Position numbers and translations under genes: made by a program
Notes under the pieces: generated by a model
Seen by the model: only the letters and a program-made list of their open reading frames with translations
The model's database searches: none
What the model was told of the DNA's origin: nothing
Shown: positions 16,866 to 24,347 of the stretch, piece after piece
How positions within the stretch are numbered: the stretch's first letter is position 1
Layout of the letters: each line of letters opens with the position of its first letter
Source of the DNA: CAWJNF01 sp963844235
Lineage (GTDB): Bacteria > Actinomycetota > Thermoleophilia > Gaiellales > Gaiellaceae
Reading direction: 5' to 3'
Assembly (NCBI GenBank): GCA_963844235.1
Contig: CAWJNF010000002.1
Location: forward strand, 1 to 64,000
Length of the DNA stretch: 64,000 nt

Positions 16866-18131
16866 CTACCCGGCGATCAGGCCGGTGGCGTACATGATCA
16901 CGATGCCGACCAGGAAGCCGCCGATCACGTGGCCGGAGGAAAGCCCGCCCGGGGCCTTCCGGGCCACGAACCGCCCCACCTCGACCACGACCTGGAGCGC
17001 GGCCCCGACGGCCAGGCCGAAGAACAGCACGCCGACGACGTCGTTGGCCAGGAAGCCGCCGATCCAGGCGCCGAGGATGGCAGGCGCCCCGGCGATCAGT
17101 GCCAACGCCGCCAGCCGCCCGAGACTGGCCCGCTCGCCCTCGGCGATCGGGGCCGCGATCCCGAGACCCTCGGTGACGTTGTGGATCATGAAGCCGACGA
17201 TCAGGAACGTTCCGAGCGCGAGCTCGCCGAAGACGAAGGAGGAGCCGATGGCCAGGCCTTCGCCGAGGTTGTGCAGACCGATCCCGATCGCGACGAGCGT
17301 CGCCAGCGCGAGACCGGACAGCGACGGGTCGCGCACGCGGCCGCTCTTCGCGGAGAAGCGCGTCGAGATCCAGGTCAGCGCGAGGTAGCTGACGACCACC
17401 CCGACGAGCACGAGGCCCGTGCCCTGCAGAGAGCTGGGCAGCGCCGCCTGGAGCTCGAGCGCCTCGGCCAGCGCGTCGATGGCGAGGAACGTCAGGAGCC
17501 CGGCGGTGAGGGCCATGAACGCCGCCAGCCATTTCGGGCTCGCGCGCCGCAGCGAGGGCAGCCAGGCGAGGCCGAGGGCGACCGGCACGACGCCGACGAG
17601 GAAGCCGATGAGCGCGTAGCCGAGGAAGCTCCCGGCCGTCACTCCCTTGCTCTCGACCGCCGCGGGCACCTCGAAGGTCGTCTGGATGCCGCTCGAGCTC
17701 GTGACGCCGACAAGGTAGGGGTCGTCCGGGATCCAGTCGAATGGGACGACGATCGTCCGCGAGGCGAGGCGGCCCAGGGTCGCCGAGCCCTCGACCTCGA
17801 AGGGGAGGATGGCGTCGTCGATTGCGACGACCGCGATGGTGAGGTCGTCGGGTTGCGGGTTGCGCACCTCTACGCGAATCTCGCCCGGCTTGAACTCCAC
17901 CCGGCGGATGTCGAACTCGTCCGCCGGAGGCGGGTTCGTGCCCACGAGGTCGACCAGCGAGTCGCCGGCGGAGGCGAAGATCGACACCGCCGCGACGAGG
18001 AGCACGATCGGTACGAGCGCCCAGAGGCGCCAGCGGGCACCGGAGCGGGCCGGATCGGATTCGGCCCCGACGTTTCCGGCTCCCGGAGCTGGATGGGTTC
18101 CGGCACCGACCGAGGTGTCCGAGGACTCCAT
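16866..18131 (-). CDS. ZIP-family metal transporter with long extracytoplasmic N-terminal domain
   Basis: The 421-residue protein has a cytoplasmic tail (1-34), a first span (~35-56), a ~110-residue beta-rich domain (57-165; FDIRRVEFKPGEIRVEVRNP, IVVPFDWIPDDPYLVG) and about eight spans from ~168. Two transport motifs, HNLGEG near 286 and HNVTEG near 317, are the ZIP metal site, so import of zinc, iron or another divalent ion is likely. The extra domain resembles a cupredoxin-like or Ig-like sandwich. It overlaps the upstream multicopper oxidase by one base (TGATG). Residues ~8-31 appear to be translated repeat DNA. Confidence 0.85.
   Translation of the reverse strand: MESSDTSVGAGTHPAPGAGNVGAESDPARSGARWRLWALVPIVLLVAAVSIFASAGDSLVDLVGTNPPPADEFDIRRVEFKPGEIRVEVRNPQPDDLTIAVVAIDDAILPFEVEGSATLGRLASRTIVVPFDWIPDDPYLVGVTSSSGIQTTFEVPAAVESKGVTAGSFLGYALIGFLVGVVPVALGLAWLPSLRRASPKWLAAFMALTAGLLTFLAIDALAEALELQAALPSSLQGTGLVLVGVVVSYLALTWISTRFSAKSGRVRDPSLSGLALATLVAIGIGLHNLGEGLAIGSSFVFGELALGTFLIVGFMIHNVTEGLGIAAPIAEGERASLGRLAALALIAGAPAILGAWIGGFLANDVVGVLFFGLAVGAALQVVVEVGRFVARKAPGGLSSGHVIGGFLVGIVIMYATGLIAG
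18047..18110 (-). repeat. Two degenerate palindromic-repeat copies inside the ZIP coding region
   Basis: 18047-18071 keeps GGGCCGGAT and the CGGCCCC side; 18086-18110 is more diverged. Read in the gene's frame they give GAESDPARSG and GAGTHPAPGAG, the same kind of peptide (GAGSHPAR) that intergenic copies would encode. Confidence 0.55.
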
Positions 18132-19189
18132 CAGGTGGTCTCCGGCTCGTCCTCGTCACAGAGGAGGTCGCGGTAGGTCGCCGGAACGGCCTCGTCGTCG
18201 TCGACCACGTTGAAGAACCCCATCCAGCCGAGCTCGGCGAACTCCGACTGGTGCGCGTGGAACATGAAGTATCCGGTGTTGGCGAAGTCGATCTCGATGA
18301 TCCCGCGCTGACCCTGGGTCTGCATGACGGTGTCCGTGTACTCGAAGGTCTCGGTCGTCCCGTTGGGGTAGTAGCGGAAGAAGTCGCCGTGCAGGTGGAA
18401 GGAGTTGATGAGGTCGAACTCGGTCAGGTTGGCGAGGTAGATCCGGACGGTCTCCGACCGCTTGACCGTGATCGGGTACTTCGCGTAGTAGAAGGCCTTG
18501 CCGTTGACGGTGTAGAAGTTGTTCTCGCCGTCCCCGTCCGTGTCGAAGCCGTTCATCACCATGACGAGCTCCTGGGCCGGCGGCCGCCCGCCCGGCGGGT
18601 CGATGATGAACGCGCCGTAGAGCCCCTTGTGGATGTGCTTCTTGAGCGGCGTCGCATGGCAGTGGTAGAGGTGGAAGCCGGCCGGCCGGGCCGGGAACTC
18701 GTACGTGAACGTCTCCCCCGTCTCGACGACCTCGAAGACGCCGTCCATGTTGGCGGGGTGGATACCGTGGAAGTGGATCGTGTGCGGATGCTCGCTGCCG
18801 TTCGCGAACCTGACACGCAGCGTGTCTCCCTCCGTCACCCGGATGACCGGGCCCGGAACGGTGCCGTTGTACGTCCAGGCGGGGAACGTGACGCCCTGCG
18901 CGACCTCGATCTCCGCGTCGACCGCGGTCAGCTCGTAGTCGGAGCCCGAACCGAACGCCGGTGGATACAGGAGCCCGTCCAGCTCACCGGGGGCTCCCGG
19001 CGCCGGCACCCCTTCGCCGATCATGGCGGCGTGGCCCGTAGCGGCGTGGTCGTGGCCGAGGTGCGTCGCCTCCGGCTCGGCCGCAGACGCCTCCGTCTCG
19101 GGCAGCGCGAACTTCACGAGCGGGACCGCGGCAAGGGCGGGCGCCGCTCCGATCAGGAGTTGACGCCGCGTCACTCTGGATTTCGCCAC
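18131..19189 (-). CDS. Tat-exported two-domain multicopper oxidase (CuNIR/laccase-like)
   Basis: The N-terminus SRVTRRQLLIGAAPALAAV is a Tat signal. Of 352 residues the mature part has two cupredoxin domains with copper ligands HFHGIHPANMDG, HLYHCHATPLKKHIH, FHLHGDFFRYY and FMFHAHQSEFAELGWMGFF. The length and order fit small laccases and nitrite-reductase-like oxidases. The HCH and HAH motifs supply a type 1 and a trinuclear-type site, so oxidation of a metal or phenolic compound outside the membrane is likely. It is translationally coupled to the ZIP gene, suggesting oxidation and uptake of one metal. Confidence 0.88.
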   Translation of the reverse strand: MAKSRVTRRQLLIGAAPALAAVPLVKFALPETEASAAEPEATHLGHDHAATGHAAMIGEGVPAPGAPGELDGLLYPPAFGSGSDYELTAVDAEIEVAQGVTFPAWTYNGTVPGPVIRVTEGDTLRVRFANGSEHPHTIHFHGIHPANMDGVFEVVETGETFTYEFPARPAGFHLYHCHATPLKKHIHKGLYGAFIIDPPGGRPPAQELVMVMNGFDTDGDGENNFYTVNGKAFYYAKYPITVKRSETVRIYLANLTEFDLINSFHLHGDFFRYYPNGTTETFEYTDTVMQTQGQRGIIEIDFANTGYFMFHAHQSEFAELGWMGFFNVVDDDEAVPATYRDLLCDEDEPETT

Positions 19190-19206
19190 GTCTAAAGATT
19201 ACCCGC

Positions 19207-19226
19207 TCTGGCGGGGCCCCGCTAGA
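19207..19226. promoter_or_regulatory. 20-bp palindrome in the divergent promoter gap
   Basis: Positions 19207-19226 pair as a palindrome at 9 of 10 steps (TCTGGCGGGG against CCCCGCTAGA). It sits in the 46-bp gap between the leftward oxidase gene and the rightward DsbA-like gene. It could be a shared operator; the binding factor is unknown. Confidence 0.4.
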
Positions 19227-19235
19227 TTTCGTGGC

Positions 19236-19862
19236 GTGCCGACGCCACACGTCGTCCGGATCTGGAGCGACTACATCTGACCGTTCTGCTATGTCGCCCA
19301 CGAGCGGGCGGCGTGGCTCGTGCGCCGGTTCGGCGCCGCGATCGAATGGCTTCCCTTCGACCTGCACCCCGAGTACCCGCCCGAGGGGATTCCCCGCACG
19401 CAGCTGAACGCCCGGTACGGCGAGGGCCATGCCGACCAGGTGAAGCGCATGGTCGAGGCCTGCGGCTACACGTACAACCCGCCGCCCGAGGTCGTCCCGA
19501 ACTCGCTGAAGGCACTCGAGATCACCGAGCTGGCACGCGACCGGGACAAGCACGAGACCGTGCACACACGCCTCATGGATGCCTACTGGTCGGAAGCGGC
19601 GAACATCGCCGACGAGACCACGCTGCTGTCGCTCGCGGAGCAGGCCGGCCTCGACCGCAGCGAGGCGATCGAGGTGCTGGCAGACGGCCGCTACCGTCAG
19701 CGGATCGCCTCGGCGACGCGCGATGCGAACCTCCTCGGCATCAACGCGATCCCCGCCTTCGTCCTCGACGACCGGCTCCTGCTCGTGGGCGCGTATCCTC
19801 ATGAGGTGTTCGAGCGCGCGTTCGCGCAGCTCGAGGAGACGGAGGAGGAGACCGGGTCGTGA
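19236..19862 (+). CDS. DsbA/FrnE-like thiol oxidoreductase with UGA (selenocysteine) in the active site
   Basis: GTG at 19236 opens VPTPHVVRIWSDYI, then TGA at 19278-19280, then PFCYVAHERAAWL. Homologous FrnE-type DsbA proteins read SDYxCPFCY here, so TGA replaces exactly the first Cys of CxxC, giving U-P-F-C. The frame then continues without interruption to TGA at 19860, total 208 residues, the family's normal length: DLHPEYPPEGIPR, a helical insert, and the cis-Pro loop LLGINAIPAFVLDD. A hairpin 25 nt after the TGA fits a bacterial SECIS. A start at 19320 would discard the whole active site. No signal peptide is seen, so a cytoplasmic redox role is likely. Alternatives are a nonsense mutation or a single-base error. 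Confidence 0.75.
19299..19322 (+). promoter_or_regulatory. SECIS-like hairpin after the in-frame TGA
   Basis: CACGAGC (19299-19305) pairs perfectly with GCTCGTG (19316-19322) around the 10-nt loop GGGCGGCGTG. The loop begins 25 nt after the TGA and starts with GG. Bacterial SECIS elements are described as stem-loops close behind the UGA with a G among the first loop bases. Function is inference. Confidence 0.55.
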
Positions 19863-20128
19863 ACATCAAGCTCGCCTTTGCGGCGGCGATGAAGGCGAGG
19901 CGAACGTGGAATCGCATCCCGCCGGAGCAGCGCAAGAAGATGCTCGACGCCGCGGTCGTCCAGGCGCGCACGCACGGGCCGGTCGTGGCCAAGAAGCTCT
20001 CCGACACTGCGAAGACGCAGGGTCCGGTCGTCGCGAAGAAGATGGCCGACACGGCAAAGACGCACGGCCCCGTGGTCGCCAAGAAGATCTCGGACACGCT
20101 CGAGCGCAGGCTGAACAAGCCCTCGTAG
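19859..20128 (+). CDS. 89-residue protein with 15-residue internal repeats
   Basis: GTG at 19859 overlaps the stop of the DsbA-like gene (GTGA). After a short basic N-terminus (MNIKLAFAAAMKARRTWNR) come three near-identical units with the core GPVVAKK, followed by LSDTAKT, MADTAKT and ISDTLE. The repeats are amphipathic and Lys/Ala-rich, with no signal peptide or Cys. No family is recognised. The TAG stop at 20126-20128 is part of a palindromic repeat, so the reading frame may have been ended by the repeat's arrival. Coupling implies a role with the redox protein, otherwise unknown. Confidence 0.6.
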   Translation: MNIKLAFAAAMKARRTWNRIPPEQRKKMLDAAVVQARTHGPVVAKKLSDTAKTQGPVVAKKMADTAKTHGPVVAKKISDTLERRLNKPS

Positions 20129-20149
20129 GGGCCGGATCTCATCCGGCCC
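20125..20149 (-). repeat. 25-bp palindromic repeat, copy 2
   Basis: GTAG then GGGCCGGAT, CTC, ATCCGGCCC: a perfect consensus copy in reverse orientation. Its TAG is the stop codon of the 89-residue gene. Confidence 0.9.
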
Positions 20150-20159
20150 GCCGCGCGCC

Positions 20160-20621
20160 GTGTACGAGACCCTCGTCGTCTTCCACCTGCTCGCCGCCGC
20201 GATCTGGATCGGCGGCACGGTGGCGCTCGTCTTCGCGACCGTTCCCGTTCTGCGGCGGCTACCCGACGGTCAGCGCGCCGACAGCGTGCGGGCGCTCGGG
20301 AAGCGCTGGAAGCCGATCGGCTGGGGCGCGCTGCTCGTGGCCGCCGCCAGCGGGACCTGGCTCGCGTTCGGCTACTGGGGGCTCGACGACCCCGACACGC
20401 TGTCGACCGCGACCGGGCGGCTGCTCGTCGCCAAGGGCGCGATCTTCCTGACCCTCGTCACGAGCGCCGCCCTCCACGACTTCGTCCTCGGTCCCAGGCT
20501 CAACCGGCAGATCAGGAGCGGCGCGCCGCGCACGCTCCTGCGACCGATGCAGATCGCAGGCTGGTGGAGCTTCCTCGCGACGATCACGCTGCCGATCCTC
20601 GGCGTGCTCGTCACGACCTGA
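20160..20621 (+). CDS. CopD/DUF2269-like four-span membrane protein
   Basis: GTG at 20160 gives 153 residues. The opening YETLVVFHLLAAAIWIGG with His-7 turns and WIGG is typical of CopD/DUF2269-like membrane proteins, which may bind haem or copper through helix histidines. Spans lie at about 5-27, 53-73, 85-106 and 128-150; a second conserved His is in LHDFVLGPRL. It follows the DsbA-like and repeat-protein genes and lies near the multicopper oxidase, which supports a copper or envelope redox role. The exact function is not known. Confidence 0.75.
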   Translation: MYETLVVFHLLAAAIWIGGTVALVFATVPVLRRLPDGQRADSVRALGKRWKPIGWGALLVAAASGTWLAFGYWGLDDPDTLSTATGRLLVAKGAIFLTLVTSAALHDFVLGPRLNRQIRSGAPRTLLRPMQIAGWWSFLATITLPILGVLVTT

Positions 20622-20664
20622 TCGAGCGGCCCAGACGAGATCCCTACGGCCGGCCGCCGGCTGT

Positions 20665-21624
20665 TCAGAACCAGCGGCGGCGCTTGAAGTACACGAGCAG
20701 CGCGATGACGGCCAGCAGCTGAAGGCCGACGCCGAGCACCCAGAACAGGGTCTCGCCGCCGACCGCGTCGACCATCCAGGTGAAGTTCTGCCCGAAGAAG
20801 CCGGTGATGAAGGTCAGCGGCAGGAAGATCGTCGCGATGAGCGCCAGCTGCTTGGTCACGTCGTTCAGCCGGTTCGAGACCGTGGAGAGGTACGCGTCGA
20901 CGGCGCCGGTGAGCAGGTCGCGGTAGCTGTCGATCGTGTCGGTCAGCCTGATCAGGTGGTCGTAGACGTCGCGGAACGACCGTTCCGACTCGGCCGACGC
21001 ACCCGGCAGCTCGATGACCCCGCTCGCGAGGCTGGCCACGAGGTCGCGCTCCGGTGCGACGACCCGCCGCAGACCCACGAGACGGCGCTTCATCAGGAAG
21101 ATGCGGCGCAGCTGCTCCTGGTCGGGCTGCGTGAAGATCCCCTCCTCCACGGCGTCGATGAACTCGTCGAACGTGGTCAGGAGCGGGAAGAAGCTGTCGA
21201 CGAGCCCGTCGACGACCCGGTAGAGGGCGAGGGCGGGCTCGCCGAGGCGGTCCGGTCGCCGCTCGTGACGTTCCCGGGCCTCGGCGAAGGCGGGGCAGTC
21301 GTCGCGCCGCACGGTGACGAGGTAGCGCTCGGAGTAGAAGCAGTGGATCTCCACGAGGTCGTCCTCGTCGGGCGCGGCGCCGTAGACGACCAGGAAGACG
21401 ACGTCGTCGTACTCGTCGAGCTTTGGTCGCTGCCCGAAGTTCATCGCGTCCTCGATCGCCAGCGGGTGAAACCCGAACACCTCGCCGAGGAGCCCGAGCA
21501 GCTCGTCGGTCGGACCGTGGAGGTCGAGCCACCAGAAGCTCTTCTCGCCGGCGAGCCGCTCGAGGAGCGCGCGATCGACACCGACGTCCTGCGCGCCCCC
21601 ACGGTCGATGAGATGGGCATGCAT
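20665..21624 (-). CDS. CorA-family divalent-cation channel with GQN pore motif
   Basis: The 319-residue protein has the CorA layout: a cytoplasmic alpha/beta domain (FWWLDLHGPTDELLGLLG, HPLAIEDAMNFGQRPKLDEY), a long helical stalk (YRDLLTGAVDAYLSTVSNRL) and two C-terminal spans (IATIFLPLTFITGFFGQNF, VLGVGLQLLAVIALLVYF). The canonical GMN selectivity motif between the spans is GQN here, inside FFGQNFTW. GMN-to-GxN variants occur in CorA paralogs whose ion preference is less clear. Mg, Co or Zn transport is likely. The gene is leftward and convergent with the CopD-like gene. Confidence 0.88.
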   Translation of the reverse strand: MHAHLIDRGGAQDVGVDRALLERLAGEKSFWWLDLHGPTDELLGLLGEVFGFHPLAIEDAMNFGQRPKLDEYDDVVFLVVYGAAPDEDDLVEIHCFYSERYLVTVRRDDCPAFAEARERHERRPDRLGEPALALYRVVDGLVDSFFPLLTTFDEFIDAVEEGIFTQPDQEQLRRIFLMKRRLVGLRRVVAPERDLVASLASGVIELPGASAESERSFRDVYDHLIRLTDTIDSYRDLLTGAVDAYLSTVSNRLNDVTKQLALIATIFLPLTFITGFFGQNFTWMVDAVGGETLFWVLGVGLQLLAVIALLVYFKRRRWF

Positions 21625-21716
21625 ACCGGAGCATCGTTCCCCTCGCGCCGGACGGCGATGCTTCGCCAGGCTCGTAGTGCGCCGCGTGGCCCAAGGGCGC
21701 CGGTAGCATCGACAAC

Positions 21717-22899
21717 GTGCTGGCGAACGGCGACCCTGTCGTGCTCGTGGCCGGTGTGCGCACCGCCATCGGACGCTTCGGCGGCGCGCTCAAGGACGTC
21801 GACGCGCACGAGCTCGGCGCGGCGTGCATCCGCGAGGCGGTCGCGCGAGCGGGCCTCGACCCGGGCGAGGTCGAGGAGGTCGTGATGGGCCAGGTGGGCC
21901 AGGTCGGGCCCGACGCCTACAACGCGCGCCGCTGCGCCCTCGCCGCCGGGTTGCCGCCGACGGTGACGGCGATGAACGTGAACCGGCTCTGCTCGTCCGG
22001 CCTCCAGGCGATCGTCACGGGTGCACAGGAGATACTCACGGGACAGGCGACCGTCGTCGTCGCGGGGGGCGACGAGTCGATGAGCCGCCAGCCGTTCCTC
22101 GACTACCACGCGCGCGACGGGTTCCAGCTGGGCTCGCACGAGGTGCTCGACGGCACGCTTTCGCTCGTCACCGATCCGTTCGACGGCTATCCCATGGGCA
22201 TGACGGCCGAGCGCGTCGCGGAGCGGTACGAGGTCAGCCGCGAGGAGCAGGACGCGTTCGCGGCGCTGAGCCAGCAACGTGCCGTGGCCGCAATCGACGC
22301 CGGCCACTTCGACGCGGAGATCGTCCCCATCCACCCGCCCAGGGCCGACGAGCCGTTCGTGCGCGACGAGCATCCGCGCGCCGGCACCACGACAGAGGGC
22401 CTCGCCCGTCTGCGGCCCGTCTTCCGCGAGGGTGGCAGCGTCACGGCCGGGAACTCGGCGGGCATCAACGACGGCGCGGCGGCGGTCGTCCTCATGCGCG
22501 GCTCGGAGGCCGAGAGACGCGGGATCGAGCCTCGGCTCGCGCTCCGCTCGGTGGCGGTCTCCGGCATCGAGCCGGAGGTGATGGGCTACGCGCCCGCGCT
22601 TTGCGATTCCGAAGGCGCTCGAGCGGGCGGGCGTCTCCCTCGCGGACGTGGATCTCGTCGAGCTGAACGAGGCGTTCGCCGCCCAGGCGGTCGCGGTCGC
22701 CCGCGACGTGGAGCTCGACCCCGAGTCGTTGAACGTCTCCGGTGGCGCGATCGCGCTCGGCCACCCCGTGGGCGCCACGGGCGCCATCCTGACCGTGAAG
22801 CTCATGCACGCCCTCGAGCGGCTGGACGGGCGGCGGGGCGTCGTGACGATGTGCATCGGCGGCGGCCAGGGGATGGCTGCCGTGTTCGACCGCCCCTGA
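21717..22899 (+). CDS. Thiolase (acetyl-CoA C-acetyltransferase), interrupted by one extra base
   Basis: GTG at 21717. The N-terminal part has VRTAIGRFGGALKDVDAHEL, the acyl-Cys in NRLCSSGLQAI (~91) and GGDESMSRQPFL. At 22600-22602 a TTT in GCGCTTTGCGATT shifts the frame; dropping one T restores YAPALAIPKALERAGV and continues with DLVELNEAFAAQAVAVA, GGAIALGHPVGATGA (His) and the second Cys in VTMCIGGGQGMAA. The corrected protein has ~393 residues, normal for the family. It would condense or cleave acyl-CoA in the cytoplasm. A sequencing error is more likely than a true pseudogene, since both halves are fully conserved. Confidence 0.88.
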
Positions 22900-22939
22900 G
22901 CGTCGTCGACTCGGGCTCGCAGAACCGGTCGCCTAGCTG

Positions 22940-24337
22940 TCAGAGCGGCGGCCGGCGCAGCACGCCGCGGGCCTCCTCGAGCGCCGCGCCGGTCTGCAGG
23001 ACGAGCCGGTCCTCAAAGTGGCGGCCGACGAGCTGGACGCCGATCGGGAGACCCTCGGAGCTCCAGCCGAACGGGACCGTCAACGCCGGCGAGCCGGAGA
23101 CGTCCCACGGGATCGTGGCCCGCATCGTCGTCCGGGGCGGATACGTGGCGCCGTCGATCTCCACCTCGGCGGCGTCGTGTCCGTGGGCCGCCACCGGAAC
23201 GGTCGTGCAGAGCAGGACGTCGTGCTCCTGGAATGTCCGCGGGAGGTCGAGCCGTAGCTCCTCGACGGCTTCCTCGGCGGCGACGTAGTCCTCGAGCGAC
23301 GGCCGAGGTGCGGACAGGCGCCGCCGCAGCACCGCGTGAAGCTCGTCGTGGCGGCCGGCGATGACACGGTCGAAGTACAGCCCCCCGCCGCCGCCGTACA
23401 GCGTCATCGTGGTCGTGTTCCAGTCGTGTCCGGAGAGCGCGGGGACGTCGGCGGGCTCGACGGCGCAACCGAGCGAGGACAGCGCCTCGCCCGCGCGCTC
23501 GACGACGGCGCGCACCTCGGGGTCGACAGGGCCGAAGGCATCGACGACGAGACCGACGCGAAGCGGCGGGAGCTGCGAGCCGTCGAGGGGCTCCGGCGCC
23601 GATACGGGCACGCAGTAGGGATCGCGTCCGTCCGGTCCCGCCGTGAGGGCGAGCGCGAGGGCGATATCGGCCACCGAACGGGCGAGGAAGCCGATGTGGA
23701 GGAAGCGCAGCAGCGTCTCGGGCCAGTGGCCGGTCCCCGGCACGCGCCCGTGCGTGGGCTTGAGACCGGCGACACCGCAGTAGTGCGCCGGCAGCCGGAT
23801 CGAGCCGCCGAGGTCGGAGCCGATCCCGAGCGGCGAGAGGCCGGCGGCGATCGCGGCCGCCTCGCCCCCGCTCGACCCACCCGCCGTCCGCTCCGGGTTC
23901 CACGGGTTGACCGTGCGCCCGAAGACGAGGTTGTCGGTCTCCCACCAGAGCACGAAGTCCGGCAGGTTCGTCTTGGCGAGCGGGATTCCGCCCGCGGCGA
24001 CGAGCAGCCGGACGACCTCCGCGTCATCGGCCGGCACGTGCTCCGCGAAGAGCCGGGAGCCTCGGGTGGTGCGCACGCCGGCCGTGTCGAACGAGTCCTT
24101 GATCGTGAACGGGACGCCGTGGAGTGGCCCGAGCTCCTCGCCGCGGAGCACGGCGGCCTCGGCCGTGCGCGCCCGCTCCTCCGCGTCCGGCATGGGGGTG
24201 ACGAGCGCGTTCAGGCTCGGGTTGATCGCTTCAGCGCGTTCCCGGAGGGCCGCGAGAACCTCGACGGGCGAGAGCTCGCGGAGACGGATCCGCGAAGCGA
24301 GCTCGCGAGCGTCGAGGTAGGCGATCTCCTCGTGCAC
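22940..24337 (-). CDS. Amidase-signature family amidase
   Basis: GTG at 24337 gives 465 residues. The catalytic triad is in place: Lys80 in VPFTIKDSFD, cis-Ser155 in TAGGSSGGEA and nucleophile Ser179 in IGSDLGGSIRLPA. The spacing (75 and 24 residues) equals that of known amidase-signature enzymes. C-terminal GSPALTVPFGWSSEGLPIGV and ALEEARGV complete the fold. It could hydrolyse aliphatic or aryl amides; GatA is unlikely because gatB and gatC are not adjacent. It ends 41 bp from the convergent thiolase gene. Confidence 0.88.
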   Translation of the reverse strand: MHEEIAYLDARELASRIRLRELSPVEVLAALRERAEAINPSLNALVTPMPDAEERARTAEAAVLRGEELGPLHGVPFTIKDSFDTAGVRTTRGSRLFAEHVPADDAEVVRLLVAAGGIPLAKTNLPDFVLWWETDNLVFGRTVNPWNPERTAGGSSGGEAAAIAAGLSPLGIGSDLGGSIRLPAHYCGVAGLKPTHGRVPGTGHWPETLLRFLHIGFLARSVADIALALALTAGPDGRDPYCVPVSAPEPLDGSQLPPLRVGLVVDAFGPVDPEVRAVVERAGEALSSLGCAVEPADVPALSGHDWNTTTMTLYGGGGGLYFDRVIAGRHDELHAVLRRRLSAPRPSLEDYVAAEEAVEELRLDLPRTFQEHDVLLCTTVPVAAHGHDAAEVEIDGATYPPRTTMRATIPWDVSGSPALTVPFGWSSEGLPIGVQLVGRHFEDRLVLQTGAALEEARGVLRRPPL

Positions 24338-24347
24338 GCGTCTGAAT

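Noticed and set aside
19320..19862. A DsbA-like protein starting at 19320
   Set aside because: This would lack the redox motif; homology continues upstream through the TGA.
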